DNA of 33,780 nt from contig CALVKT010000059.1 of assembly GCA_944333055.1 (NCBI GenBank), positions 1-33,780 of the forward strand, in the 5' to 3' direction. The notes under the pieces were generated by a model that ran no database searches, was not told where the DNA came from, and was given only the letters and a program-made list of their open reading frames with translations. Both the position numbers and the translations under genes were made by a program. The DNA is from an uncultured Clostridia bacterium (GTDB taxonomy: Bacteria; Bacillota; Clostridia; Christensenellales; Aristaeellaceae). Of the stretch, positions 1 through 6,224 are shown one piece after another. Each line of letters starts with the position of its first letter. Position 1 is the stretch's first letter.

Positions 1-90
1 GAGCGCATCATATTTGAATTCTGTCGATGGATGCCTTGGATGATCCTGGGTATTACACATATGATCGTTTTTTCAGAATGTCTATGGTTA

Positions 91-219
91 TCCATACTTG
101 GCCTTCGGTCGGGCTTTCCTGCGTTCATACTAAGGGTAAAGAATGGACTTGCATGGATACCCCAACTGCCGGATTGCCTTATGCATAACTTCAACCGTTC
201 ATACTCCTTCAAAACCCAT
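91..219 (-). pseudogene. Decayed IS3-type transposase OrfA fragment
   Basis: Reading the minus strand from 219 downwards gives a short stretch that includes AIRQLGYPCKSILYP and then YERRKARPKAKYG. This resembles the helix-turn-helix part of IS3-family OrfA proteins, where A/V-I-R-x-L-G-Y-P-x-x-x-x-L-x-x-W-Y is typical. The frame is broken by stop codons before and after the motif (for example where the conserved W would stand), so it cannot encode a working protein. It lies in the AT-rich island beside other phage and mobile remnants. The family call rests on one motif seen by eye. The remaining part of 1-327 shows no convincing gene. A minus-strand ATG at 60 opens a frame that runs off the window edge, but it has no ribosome binding site. 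Confidence 0.4.
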
Positions 220-327
220 ACTTCTTGCTCTTGTGCATGCATAAGACTACCTCTTTCTGGAGTACAGCTTTTTGAAAAATGTATTCACTCTCATATAAGG
301 ATACTATCCTTACGCAGGCACCAAATA

Positions 328-708
328 TCAATCTTCTGGTAAAATCGCATTTTCTTCCCGAATAAACCGCTGTATCTTCATCAATGCGTTCTTTTGATAA
401 CGCATGAGAGTACGGCGGTTTTTCCCATACTCTTTCCATTTCTCCATATGCTCGGCCTCAAGCCTAGGCCATGAAACCTCATCTATCAGATGACGACGGA
501 TCACAAATTCCTCATCCTCGTTTAGTACTAACATCCAACTTCTGACTCGTTGTGTTCTAACCTTTAATTCTAAAAGGCGCTGCGTCAGAGCTGTTCTTTC
601 AAGCGAACTATCTTGACACAATTGCATTTCAAGCTGCCTCTGCGCAACACAATTCTTTTTATACTGTTGAATTTCTTGTTGAATAAATGTGGTACTATCG
701 TTACACAC
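328..708 (-). CDS. Phage-type sigma-70 region 4-like regulator
   Basis: The protein has 126 residues and starts at GTG (706-708), with AGGAGG eight bases upstream. Residues 1-65 are rich in Gln, Glu, Lys and Arg and probably helical. The C-terminal part, about residues 64-118, begins LNEDEEFVIRRHLIDEVSWP and ends with RRTLMRYQKNALMKIQRFI. This matches the layout of sigma-70 region 4 helix-turn-helix domains: an acidic start, then hydrophobic/W, then the turn, then R-x-x-x-x-ALxK. Small phage proteins of the ArpU/DUF1492 type have this architecture and often control late phage genes; that role is inferred. It is AT-rich like the nearby holin and unlike the GC-rich genes beyond 3 kb. Phased GACA repeats lie 63-100 bp upstream of the start and may be operators. 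No other regulator of a phage module is visible in the window. Confidence 0.55.
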   Translation of the reverse strand: MCNDSTTFIQQEIQQYKKNCVAQRQLEMQLCQDSSLERTALTQRLLELKVRTQRVRSWMLVLNEDEEFVIRRHLIDEVSWPRLEAEHMEKWKEYGKNRRTLMRYQKNALMKIQRFIREENAILPED

Positions 709-770
709 TCTGACGGCCTCCTTCCCTAAATAACTAAACTCATTTTAGCGCCAGCTCTGTATGTAGGGAA

Positions 771-1370
771 GTGACAAAACAGAGACAAACCAACGACAAA
801 ACAATGACATTTTATGCTATGGCACAAAACCCCTTTCCTTTTCTTTTTTCTCTATATATAGTGCGTAACATTTCCAAATTACACTATTACGTACATCTTT
901 TTTTATGGTTGACTGTAAAACCAAACTGGACACTCAAAATGACCATAGAGAGCGGGTGTCTGTTAACATAAAATTCCTGCGCCAACTCAGACAGAAACGC
1001 CTAAACGCTATGGATCAAACCCATACTACTACAGCTCTCAAAGAGCGCAAGAGGAGGTGGCATCTGCGAGCAGTAGATCGAGGCGCTATTCAAGTGCTTA
1101 AGCAATAGAGGGGCAGAAACCGTGCTATTCCCTGCCTCATCTATTCCAACCTTTCTACGGTCTGCTATAAGTTACAAAACAAAGCGGTTTTATTCAAAAT
1201 ATATAACGATCCATTATCTTAACCTTATCACTTATGAGAAATCCCTATTTGATAATTGATTATGGAGCGGCATCCAATCACCGAATGTAATTCCAATCTG
1301 TTATAAAAGCCCTAACATCTATCATCTTGTAAATCGATAATTTGTCGCTGTTTTGTCTGTATTCTGTCAC
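771..1370. mobile_element. 600-bp segment bounded by 30-bp inverted repeats
   Basis: Bases 771-800 and the reverse complement of 1341-1370 agree at 25 of 30 positions, counted by eye. Both begin GTGACA and carry GACA at exact 11-bp steps: 773, 784, 795 and 806 on the left, and three copies on the right. The inside is AT-rich. The only plus-strand frames in it (771-971 and 905-1108) lack a ribosome binding site and look accidental. I see no target-site duplication outside the repeats. It could be a MITE-like or decayed transposon (Tn7/Tn5053-type ends also carry repeated GACA motifs), or two operator arrays placed in opposite orientation. The choice between these is open. Confidence 0.4.
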
Positions 1371-1688
1371 TTTCATCTTGTCCTATATTGCTTTACAATA
1401 TAAGTGTCACTGGAAATAGACTGGATAGGAGGTATACATCGCCTAAAAGCATCAAGCAAAGCATAACATTCACACAGAAACTTGTATTTCCTAGCACCAT
1501 CTGTCAATACGATGGAAAAGTGAAAATACTCACCTTATTAGCAATATAACCTATGGTTATTGCGTTCTGGCTGCGCCTCTATACTTTACAATTTACCTCT
1601 TATAAAGTCTATAGTGACAGAAAACGGTATTTCTGCGGCTCCGTTTTATCAAAACTGGTTCCGGTTGCCGTACCGGTAAAGGATTCTT
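1371..1688. other. AT-rich intergenic stretch before the holin
   Basis: No gene is supported here. An AGGAGGT at 1427-1433 looks like a ribosome binding site but has no ATG, GTG or TTG at a useful distance; a 35-codon open stretch follows it and may be a decayed gene. A lone GTGACAGAA at about 1614-1622 repeats the outer part of the inverted-repeat motif of 771-1370, some 70 bp before the holin start. A short CCGGT/ACCGG stem lies just before the holin ribosome binding site. Confidence 0.4.
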
Positions 1689-2177
1689 ATGAAAGGCACA
1701 ATTATTAAAACAGTTACTGCTATTGTTGTTGGAGCTCTCTCGACGTTAATTGGCGGCTGGGATATGATACTGGAAATCTTGCTAATTGTTATGACCCTTG
1801 ATTACATCACTGGTGTAGTTAGCGCGTTCAAGCAAAAAACTGTAAGCTCAAATAAAGGCTACATGGGGCTAGTAAAAAAAGGCGGTATCTTTGTTATCAT
1901 CATTCTTGCAGCTCAAATGGATAGAATGACAGGAAATGACAATCATATTTTTCGTAACTGCACAGCACTTTTCTTTGTTGCAAATGATGCATTATCCGTT
2001 CTGGAAAATGTTGGTGAACTAGGTATTGAGCTACCAGCCTTTCTCCGTTCAGCCTTAATCAAACTGCGTGAAGCTCATGAAAATCCCTCTGAATTAAGTG
2101 GGCACAATATAACGTCTCAGCGTAGTTCCGAAGATACCAAAGATAATACAGATAGTATCCCAGATGATAAACGTTGA
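1689..2177 (+). CDS. Phage holin (holin_4_1 / TcdE-Cph1 type)
   Basis: A 162-residue membrane protein. Three to four hydrophobic segments can be seen at about residues 8-23, 26-45, 66-76 and 86-105, followed by a polar Ser/Asp/Asn-rich tail from about 130. Family signs are the DYITGV motif at the end of the second segment and the SSNKGYMGLVKK loop, typical of the toxin-secretion/phage-lysis holins of Firmicutes. Such holins form holes in the cytoplasmic membrane so that an endolysin can reach the wall. The start ATG is preceded by AAAGGA. No endolysin or other lysis gene follows; the next 450 bases have no gene. The holin is therefore probably a leftover of a prophage that lost the rest of its module, or whose remainder lies to the left of the window. 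Base composition is AT-rich. Confidence 0.8.
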   Translation: MKGTIIKTVTAIVVGALSTLIGGWDMILEILLIVMTLDYITGVVSAFKQKTVSSNKGYMGLVKKGGIFVIIILAAQMDRMTGNDNHIFRNCTALFFVANDALSVLENVGELGIELPAFLRSALIKLREAHENPSELSGHNITSQRSSEDTKDNTDSIPDDKR

Positions 2178-2552
2178 TAGGACCATTCTGATAAGTGCAA
2201 TACACAGATGGCAATATATCCAACTGGGAATTTATTGTATTAGAAAATCTAACATCCAACTAAATCTTTCTAACATAAAGCAAAAAAAATATCTTCAACA
2301 TTGTAGGCAGCAGCAAACTTAAAAGCTACAAGCAGATGCCGCTTGAGTTTCAAAAAAATAAAATTATCGTTGAAAAAACACATTCCATACGCTCGTTTGT
2401 TCGCCATTGTTAGAATCATCGCTCACCAATGTTTGAAGAAATTTGTCGATTCGAAAAATGCCGCGTTAGAAAAGCGCCCTAAATGTTTGAATTTTTCAAA
2501 CAGAACATTTTTCTGCTAGACAGTTCTGCATGGAGAATACACCATCAAATAG
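2178..2552. other. AT-rich intergenic stretch without a gene
   Basis: No coding region is supported between the holin and the tRNA terminator. The stretch is AT-rich with poly-A runs. It has one small hairpin, GTTTGAA/TTCAAAC, near 2493-2509. A minus-strand frame that overlaps the holin tail (2059-2259) has no ribosome binding site and is discounted. Confidence 0.5.
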
Positions 2553-2618
2553 AAAAATCCCCCGATCTTTGGGCGGTGCGCTGTTAGACGCGTTTCGCTT
2601 CAAAATCAGGGGATTTTT
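2553..2618 (-). terminator. Terminator downstream of tRNA-Arg
   Basis: On the minus strand AAAAATCCCCTGAT (2618-2605) pairs with ATCGGGGGATTTTT (2566-2553), with one G-U pair across a long loop. The stem ends in a T run. It lies 10 bases after the encoded CCA of the tRNA and is the natural end of its transcript. The flanking A run also makes it usable on the other strand. Confidence 0.75.
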
Positions 2619-2627
2619 CTTCTAAAT

Positions 2628-2704
2628 TGGTGCACCCGGCGCGATTTGAACGCGCGGCCCCGGGCTTAGGAGGCTCGTGCTCTATCCAACTGAGCTACGG
2701 GTGC
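2628..2704 (-). tRNA. tRNA-Arg(CCT)
   Basis: A complete cloverleaf is seen on the minus strand. The acceptor is GCACCCG/CGGGTGC (7 of 7 pairs), the D arm is GCTC/GAGC, the anticodon loop CTCCTAA carries CCT, and the T arm is GCGCG/CGCGC around TTCAAAT. CCA is encoded (2628-2630). The anticodon stem CGAGC/GCCCG has an A-C mismatch in its middle pair (29-41), which is unusual for a working tRNA. Three 5'-half copies of the same tRNA lie upstream (2957-3189), so the present gene may be a recombinant whose 5' half was brought in by an integrating element. No clear promoter of its own is visible in 2705-2956, so expression may depend on the promoter at 3222-3250. Confidence 0.93.
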
Positions 2705-2956
2705 ATGTGGCGAAAACCTAGTGTTTTCAATGGTTTCCGGAAATTTATTCGTTATGATTTTATGAGTTTTTTCTTCTGGTCAGTCAGCCGATTTTTTCGG
2801 TCACCATCCTTCCTGTGATCGTGTCGCTGGAGCCTCAAAAGACCAGCGCTCACTTTTGATTAGATAAAATGTGGCAGGCACAAGGGGATGCGCCGAACAC
2901 ATTTCGGACGATGCGCTCACTTTCGATTCCTCGAAAATGTGATAGGCGGCATCTTT
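2705..2956. repeat. Spacer with two related direct repeats
   Basis: No gene is seen. Copies at 2846-2879 and 2913-2947 share GCGCTCACTTT(T/C)GATT, then AAAATGTG, then AGGC. A weaker third relative lies at about 3020-3040 (TCACTTTTGGCTTCGAG). On the minus strand the second and third copies follow a tRNA 5' fragment at short distance, where the arm of an integrated element's attachment site would stand. They may be integrase arm sites or remnants of related elements. Confidence 0.45.
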
Positions 2957-2996
2957 CTTAGGAGGCGAACGCTCTATCCTGCTGAGCTACAGAGAC
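2957..2996 (-). pseudogene. tRNA-Arg(CCT) 5'-half fragment 1
   Basis: Forty bases on the minus strand match tRNA positions 1-39: GTCTCTG acceptor strand, TA, the D arm GCTC-AGCAGGATA-GAGC, and a CTCCTAA anticodon loop ending in AAG. The sequence then stops resembling a tRNA: no 3' anticodon strand, no T arm, no acceptor partner. Its bases differ from the intact gene at many D-arm and stem positions, so it is not a simple recent copy. Confidence 0.8.
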
Positions 2997-3057
2997 TTAT
3001 ATGAAATTGAATTGGTAACGATCACTTTTGGCTTCGAGTTGATTGGTTGAGCACAAC

Positions 3058-3097
3058 CTTAGGAGGCGTGTGCTCTATCCAACTGAGCTACTGAGAC
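3058..3097 (-). pseudogene. tRNA-Arg(CCT) 5'-half fragment 2
   Basis: Again exactly 40 bases: GTCTCAG acceptor strand, D arm GCTC-AGTTGGATA-GAGC, stem strand ACGCC and loop ending CTCCTAAG. Homology stops at the same base as in the other fragments. A small hairpin GGTTG-TGCT-CAACC follows. It has no 3' half. Confidence 0.8.
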
Positions 3098-3149
3098 ATT
3101 TGAATAAATATGAACTTGTATTCCTAATTTAGACTCGAACTGTCTACCG

Positions 3150-3189
3150 CTTAGGAGGCGGACGCTCTATCCTGCTGAGCTATGGGTGC
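3150..3189 (-). pseudogene. tRNA-Arg(CCT) 5'-half fragment 3, next to the promoter
   Basis: The outermost fragment has acceptor strand GCACCCA, D arm GCTC-AGCAGGATA-GAGC and loop CTCCTAAG, also 40 bases. The next bases GCGG could still pair with CCGC of the anticodon stem, and a GTTCGAGTC follows, so slightly more tRNA-like sequence survives. No acceptor 3' strand exists. It lies directly behind the promoter at 3222-3250, so it is probably the 5' half of the original resident gene. Confidence 0.8.
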
Positions 3190-3194
3190 AGCAC

Positions 3195-3216
3195 ATCGGT
3201 GGGGAAGGCCACCGAT
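3195..3216 (-). other. Hairpin in the tRNA leader
   Basis: An eight-base-pair stem ATCGGTGG/CCACCGAT with a six-base loop lies between the -10 box and the first tRNA fragment. It would be at the 5' end of the transcript. Its role is unknown; it could be a processing signal or part of a former element end. Confidence 0.5.
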
Positions 3217-3221
3217 AGCAT

Positions 3222-3250
3222 ATTATAGGCGAAACCGGTCAAAAAGTCAA
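3222..3250 (-). promoter_or_regulatory. Sigma-A promoter facing the tRNA fragments
   Basis: TTGACT (3250-3245) and TATAAT (3227-3222) on the minus strand are 17 bases apart. The next transcribed sequence is the hairpin at 3195-3216 and then tRNA fragment 3. It is the strongest tRNA-type promoter in the region and probably the original tRNA-Arg promoter. Confidence 0.8.
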
Positions 3251-3267
3251 CCGTACAAATCGGGCGC

Positions 3268-3289
3268 GGGGCCGCCGCAAGGCGGCCCC
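3268..3289 (-). terminator. Hairpin after the phosphofructokinase gene
   Basis: A perfect nine-base-pair GC stem (GGGGCCGCC/GGCGGCCCC) with a four-base loop starts nine bases after the pfkA stop on the minus strand. There is no T run, so termination would be weak or factor-dependent. It separates pfkA from the tRNA promoter downstream. Confidence 0.5.
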
Positions 3290-3297
3290 GGCGGCCC

Positions 3298-4383
3298 TCA
3301 CTTGCGCTTGTCGCCCAGGGAGATGCCCATCGCGCGGGCTGCGCGGATCTCGTGGCCGTCGTGCGGGACGAATTTGGTGCGGCCCGCGACGGTGCTCAGC
3401 GGGTTGTGGCTGACGGCGTTGTTGACCATCGCCACCGCCTGACCGTACTGCTCGCCGGCGATGAGCTGCGCCGCGTGCACGCCGAAGTTGGTGGAGAGCA
3501 TCCGGTCGTAGGCGCTGGGGGTGCCGCCGCGCTGCATGTGCCCAGGGATGACGGCGCGCGCCTCAATGCCCGGCATCTTCTCCTGCAATTCCCGCGCCAG
3601 CCGGTTGGCGATGCCGGCAAAGCCCGTCTCGGCGCGGAAGGCGGCGCGCTCCTTCTTCTTCATCTTGGCCTCTTCCACGGTCATCGCGCCCTCGGCCACG
3701 GCGATGATGGAGAACGTCTTGCCCATCTCCTCGCGCTCGCGCAGCGCGTCGCAGATCGCGTCCAGCTCGTAGGGGATCTCCGGCAGCAGGATGATGTCCG
3801 CGCCGCCCGCAATGCCTGAGTAGAGCGTCAGCCAGCCCGCCTTGTTGCCCATGATCTCGATGACCATCACGCGGCCGTGGCTGGCGGCGGTGGTGTGCAC
3901 GCGGTCGATGACCTCGGTGGCGATGTCCACGGCGGAGTGGAAGCCGAACGTGACGTCCGTGCCCCAGATGTCGTTGTCGATCGTCTTGGGCAGGCCGATG
4001 ACGTTGAGCCCCTCCTCGGAGAGCAGGTTCGCCGTCTTGTGCGTGCCGTTGCCGCCCAGGCACACGAGGCAGTCGAGCTTCATCTTCTTGTAGTTCTGCT
4101 TCATCGCCTTGACCTTGTCCACCTGGTCGTCCTCGATGACGCGCATCATGCTGAACGGCGTGCGGCGCGTGCCCAGAATCGTGCCGCCCAGCGTCAGGAT
4201 GCCGGAGAAGTCGCTCTGCTTCATCTCGTGGTAGTTGCCTTCGATCAGGCCGGCGTACCCGTCCTGAATGCCGACGATCTCCGTCTCAAAGAGGGAGTAG
4301 CTGGCGCGCGCCACGCCGCGGATACACGCGTTCAGACCGGGGCAGTCGCCGCCGGCGGTGAGGATGCCGATGCGTCTTTTCAT
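3298..4383 (-). CDS. pfkA: 6-phosphofructokinase, mixed ATP/PPi signature
   Basis: A 361-residue phosphofructokinase that phosphorylates fructose 6-phosphate in glycolysis. The N-terminal nucleotide loop GGDCPGLN is at residues 11-18, LGGNGT at 109-114, the catalytic PKTIDND at 132-138, MGNKAGWL at about 178-185 and HMQRGG in the C-terminal half. Classical ATP enzymes have GGDGS and PGTIDND, and PPi enzymes have GGDDT and PKTIDND. This one combines Asn-Gly with Lys, as in the mixed-substrate clade, so the phosphoryl donor cannot be decided from sequence. Length is as expected for that clade. The ATG has AGGAGG ten bases upstream. It is transcribed alone and divergently from the hexuronate operon, with a clear promoter at 4451-4479 and a small CCCCGC/GCGGGG hairpin in the leader. 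Confidence 0.93.
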   Translation of the reverse strand: MKRRIGILTAGGDCPGLNACIRGVARASYSLFETEIVGIQDGYAGLIEGNYHEMKQSDFSGILTLGGTILGTRRTPFSMMRVIEDDQVDKVKAMKQNYKKMKLDCLVCLGGNGTHKTANLLSEEGLNVIGLPKTIDNDIWGTDVTFGFHSAVDIATEVIDRVHTTAASHGRVMVIEIMGNKAGWLTLYSGIAGGADIILLPEIPYELDAICDALREREEMGKTFSIIAVAEGAMTVEEAKMKKKERAAFRAETGFAGIANRLARELQEKMPGIEARAVIPGHMQRGGTPSAYDRMLSTNFGVHAAQLIAGEQYGQAVAMVNNAVSHNPLSTVAGRTKFVPHDGHEIRAARAMGISLGDKRK

Positions 4384-4450
4384 GGTGGGTCAACCTCCTG
4401 ACGATTGATCTCCCCGCTTGCGGGGGCGGTTTTACATGATTGCTGTCATC

Positions 4451-4479
4451 ATTGTACCAAAAACGCGCAGCCGTTACAA
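4451..4479 (-). promoter_or_regulatory. pfkA promoter
   Basis: TTGTAA (4479-4474) and TACAAT (4456-4451) with a 17-base spacer on the minus strand. It lies 68 bases before the pfkA start codon. The leader in between holds a CCCCGC/GCGGGG hairpin at 4412-4425. Confidence 0.7.
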
Positions 4480-4484
4480 GGTTT

Positions 4485-4523
4485 GCGGCCGATTTTCGCG
4501 CTACAGCGGCCGATTTTCGCGCT
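4485..4523. repeat. Short tandem repeat, 21-bp period
   Basis: GCGGCCGATTTTCGCGCT occurs twice in a row (4485-4502 and 4506-4523), between the divergent pfkA and uxaB promoters. It could be a pair of binding sites for a regulator of either gene, or only a local duplication. Confidence 0.6.
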
Positions 4524-4597
4524 GCCGCTTCGCGTGGTCGGTGATCGGATGACTTGTTCACCCCATACAAAATCATGCAGCTTCTTTTGCCCGAATC

Positions 4598-4626
4598 TTG
4601 ACGCAAAACAGAGGCGGTGTTATACT
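4598..4626 (+). promoter_or_regulatory. Promoter of the hexuronate operon
   Basis: TTGACG (4598-4603) and TATACT (4621-4626) are separated by exactly 17 bases. The predicted start of transcription is about 100 bases before uxaB, which leaves a long untranslated leader. No recognisable regulator gene is adjacent. Confidence 0.75.
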
Positions 4627-4733
4627 GATGGTGACTTGACAGGGGAAAGCTGGAAGCGCCGGCACGATTGCACCGTGGGCCCGATTTTCCCTGCCGTTTG
4701 CATCCAAATGAGACGACTTGGGAGGTCATTCAC

Positions 4734-6221
4734 ATGGTTCAGCTCAATGCTCAGACACTCACTTCCCTGGATATGGCCCGCGGCGTCGCGCCCAAGACCG
4801 AGCGCGTGATCCAGTTCGGCGAGGGCGGCTTCCTGCGCGCCTTCTGCGACTGGATGATCGACAAGGCCAACGAGGCGGCCGGCATGGACGCGGGCGTGGT
4901 CATCGTGCAGCCCATCGAGCGCGGCATGATCGGCATGCTCAACGAGCAGGACGGCCTGTACACCCAGATCCTGCGCGGCCAGGTGGACGGCAAGCCCATG
5001 AAGGACACCCGCATCATCCAGTGCGTGAAGCGCGGCCTCTCCCCGTACGCGGACTTTGAGGGCTACCTCGCGCTGGCGCACAACCGCGACATGCGCATCA
5101 TCATCTCCAACACGACCGAGGCCGGCATCGTCTACACCGGCAAGGACAGCTTCGACGACAAGCCGCAGGCGTCCTTTCCGGGCAAGCTGACCCGCCTGCT
5201 CTACGAGCGCTACACCGCCTTCGGCGGCGAGAAGGGCACGGGCTTCATCCTGCTGCCCTGCGAGCTGATCGACTACAACGGCCGCAACCTCAAGGCGTGC
5301 TGCCTGAAGACCGCGGAGCAGTGGAACCTGCCGGCAGGCTTCAAGACGTGGATTGAGGAGGAGAACGTGTTCTGCTCCACGCTGGTGGACCGCATCGTCA
5401 CCGGCTATCCGCGCGGCGAGGCCGAGCAGATCTGGGAGGAGATCGGCTACAGGGACAACATGCTCAACACCGCCGAGCCGTTCGGCCTGTGGGTCATCGA
5501 GGGTCCGGCGTGGATCGAGGACGAGCTCCCCTTCAAGAAGGCCGGCTGCAACGTCGTCTTCACCGACGATGTGACCCCCTACAAGCTGCGCAAGGTGCGC
5601 ATGCTCAACGGCGCGCACACCTCCATGGTGCTGGGCGCGTACCTGGCCGGACACGAGATCGTGGGCGACTGCATGGCCGACGAGGTGACCCGTTCCTACA
5701 TGAGCCAGGCGCTCTTCAATGAGATCATGCCCACGCTCGACCTGCCCAGGGACGACCTGGAGGCCTTCGCTTCCGCGATCTTCGAGCGCTTCTCCAACCC
5801 CTTCAACCGGCATATGCTGCTCTCCATCGCGCTCAACAGCCAGAGCAAGTTCCGCGCCCGCGTGCTGCCCACCATCAGGGAATACGTGAAGCGCAAGGGC
5901 GAGCTGCCCAAGATCCTCACCTTCTCCATGGCCGCGTTCATCGCGTTCTACTGCGGCAGGAAGAAGGAGGACGGTTCCTTTGTGGGCGTGCGCGTGCTGG
6001 GCAACGAGTATCCCATCGTGGACGATCAGTTCGTCATCGACTTCTTCGCCGGCCTGACGGGCAAGCCCGCCGCCGAGATCGCCCATGCCGTGCTGACCAA
6101 CGAGGCCTTCTGGGGCAGCGACCTGACGGCGGAGCTGCCGGGCTTTGAGGCGTCCGTGGCGGCGTCTCTGGCCGACATCCTCGCCGATGCCAAAGGCGCG
6201 ATCGCGAAAGTTGTGGGCTGA
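4734..6221 (+). CDS. uxaB: Tagaturonate reductase (altronate oxidoreductase)
   Basis: A 495-residue member of the mannitol dehydrogenase/altronate oxidoreductase family. It reduces D-tagaturonate to D-altronate with NADH, the second step of galacturonate breakdown. The N-terminal dinucleotide-binding turn is at RVIQFGEGGFLRAF (residues 24-37). NTTEAG at 126-131 is characteristic of UxaB, and the region around GIVYTGKDSFDD and KVRMLNGAHTS fits the family. The frame is open further upstream to 4668, but ATG 4734 has GGGAGGT eight bases before it and matches the usual N-terminus. It is first in the uxaB-uxaA-uxaC-kdgF-eda operon; the stop is three bases from the uxaA start. Length is close to the E. 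coli enzyme. The cytoplasmic location is inferred from the family. Confidence 0.93.
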   Translation: MVQLNAQTLTSLDMARGVAPKTERVIQFGEGGFLRAFCDWMIDKANEAAGMDAGVVIVQPIERGMIGMLNEQDGLYTQILRGQVDGKPMKDTRIIQCVKRGLSPYADFEGYLALAHNRDMRIIISNTTEAGIVYTGKDSFDDKPQASFPGKLTRLLYERYTAFGGEKGTGFILLPCELIDYNGRNLKACCLKTAEQWNLPAGFKTWIEEENVFCSTLVDRIVTGYPRGEAEQIWEEIGYRDNMLNTAEPFGLWVIEGPAWIEDELPFKKAGCNVVFTDDVTPYKLRKVRMLNGAHTSMVLGAYLAGHEIVGDCMADEVTRSYMSQALFNEIMPTLDLPRDDLEAFASAIFERFSNPFNRHMLLSIALNSQSKFRARVLPTIREYVKRKGELPKILTFSMAAFIAFYCGRKKEDGSFVGVRVLGNEYPIVDDQFVIDFFAGLTGKPAAEIAHAVLTNEAFWGSDLTAELPGFEASVAASLADILADAKGAIAKVVG

Positions 6222-6224
6222 GCC

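Noticed and set aside
31-342. Plus-strand gene of 103 codons at the left edge
   Set aside because: It lies opposite the decayed transposase fragment, has no ribosome binding site, and its Leu/Ile/Cys/His-rich composition looks antisense.
905-1108. Small plus-strand gene of 67 codons
   Set aside because: No ribosome binding site before the ATG, no recognisable domain, and it lies inside the inverted-repeat-bounded segment.
2380-2420. LexA-type operator (GAAC-N4-GTTC) in CGCTCGTTTGTTCGCC
   Set aside because: Only one half-site matches the Gram-positive consensus and no SOS gene follows.
2627-2818. Plus-strand frame of 63 codons
   Set aside because: It reads through the antisense of the tRNA-Arg gene.
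3298-4383. Phosphofructokinase gene as the missing KDG kinase
   Set aside because: It has the PfkA motifs for fructose 6-phosphate (GGDCPGLN, PKTIDND) and not the PfkB/ribokinase fold expected of KdgK; it is divergent, with its own promoter.
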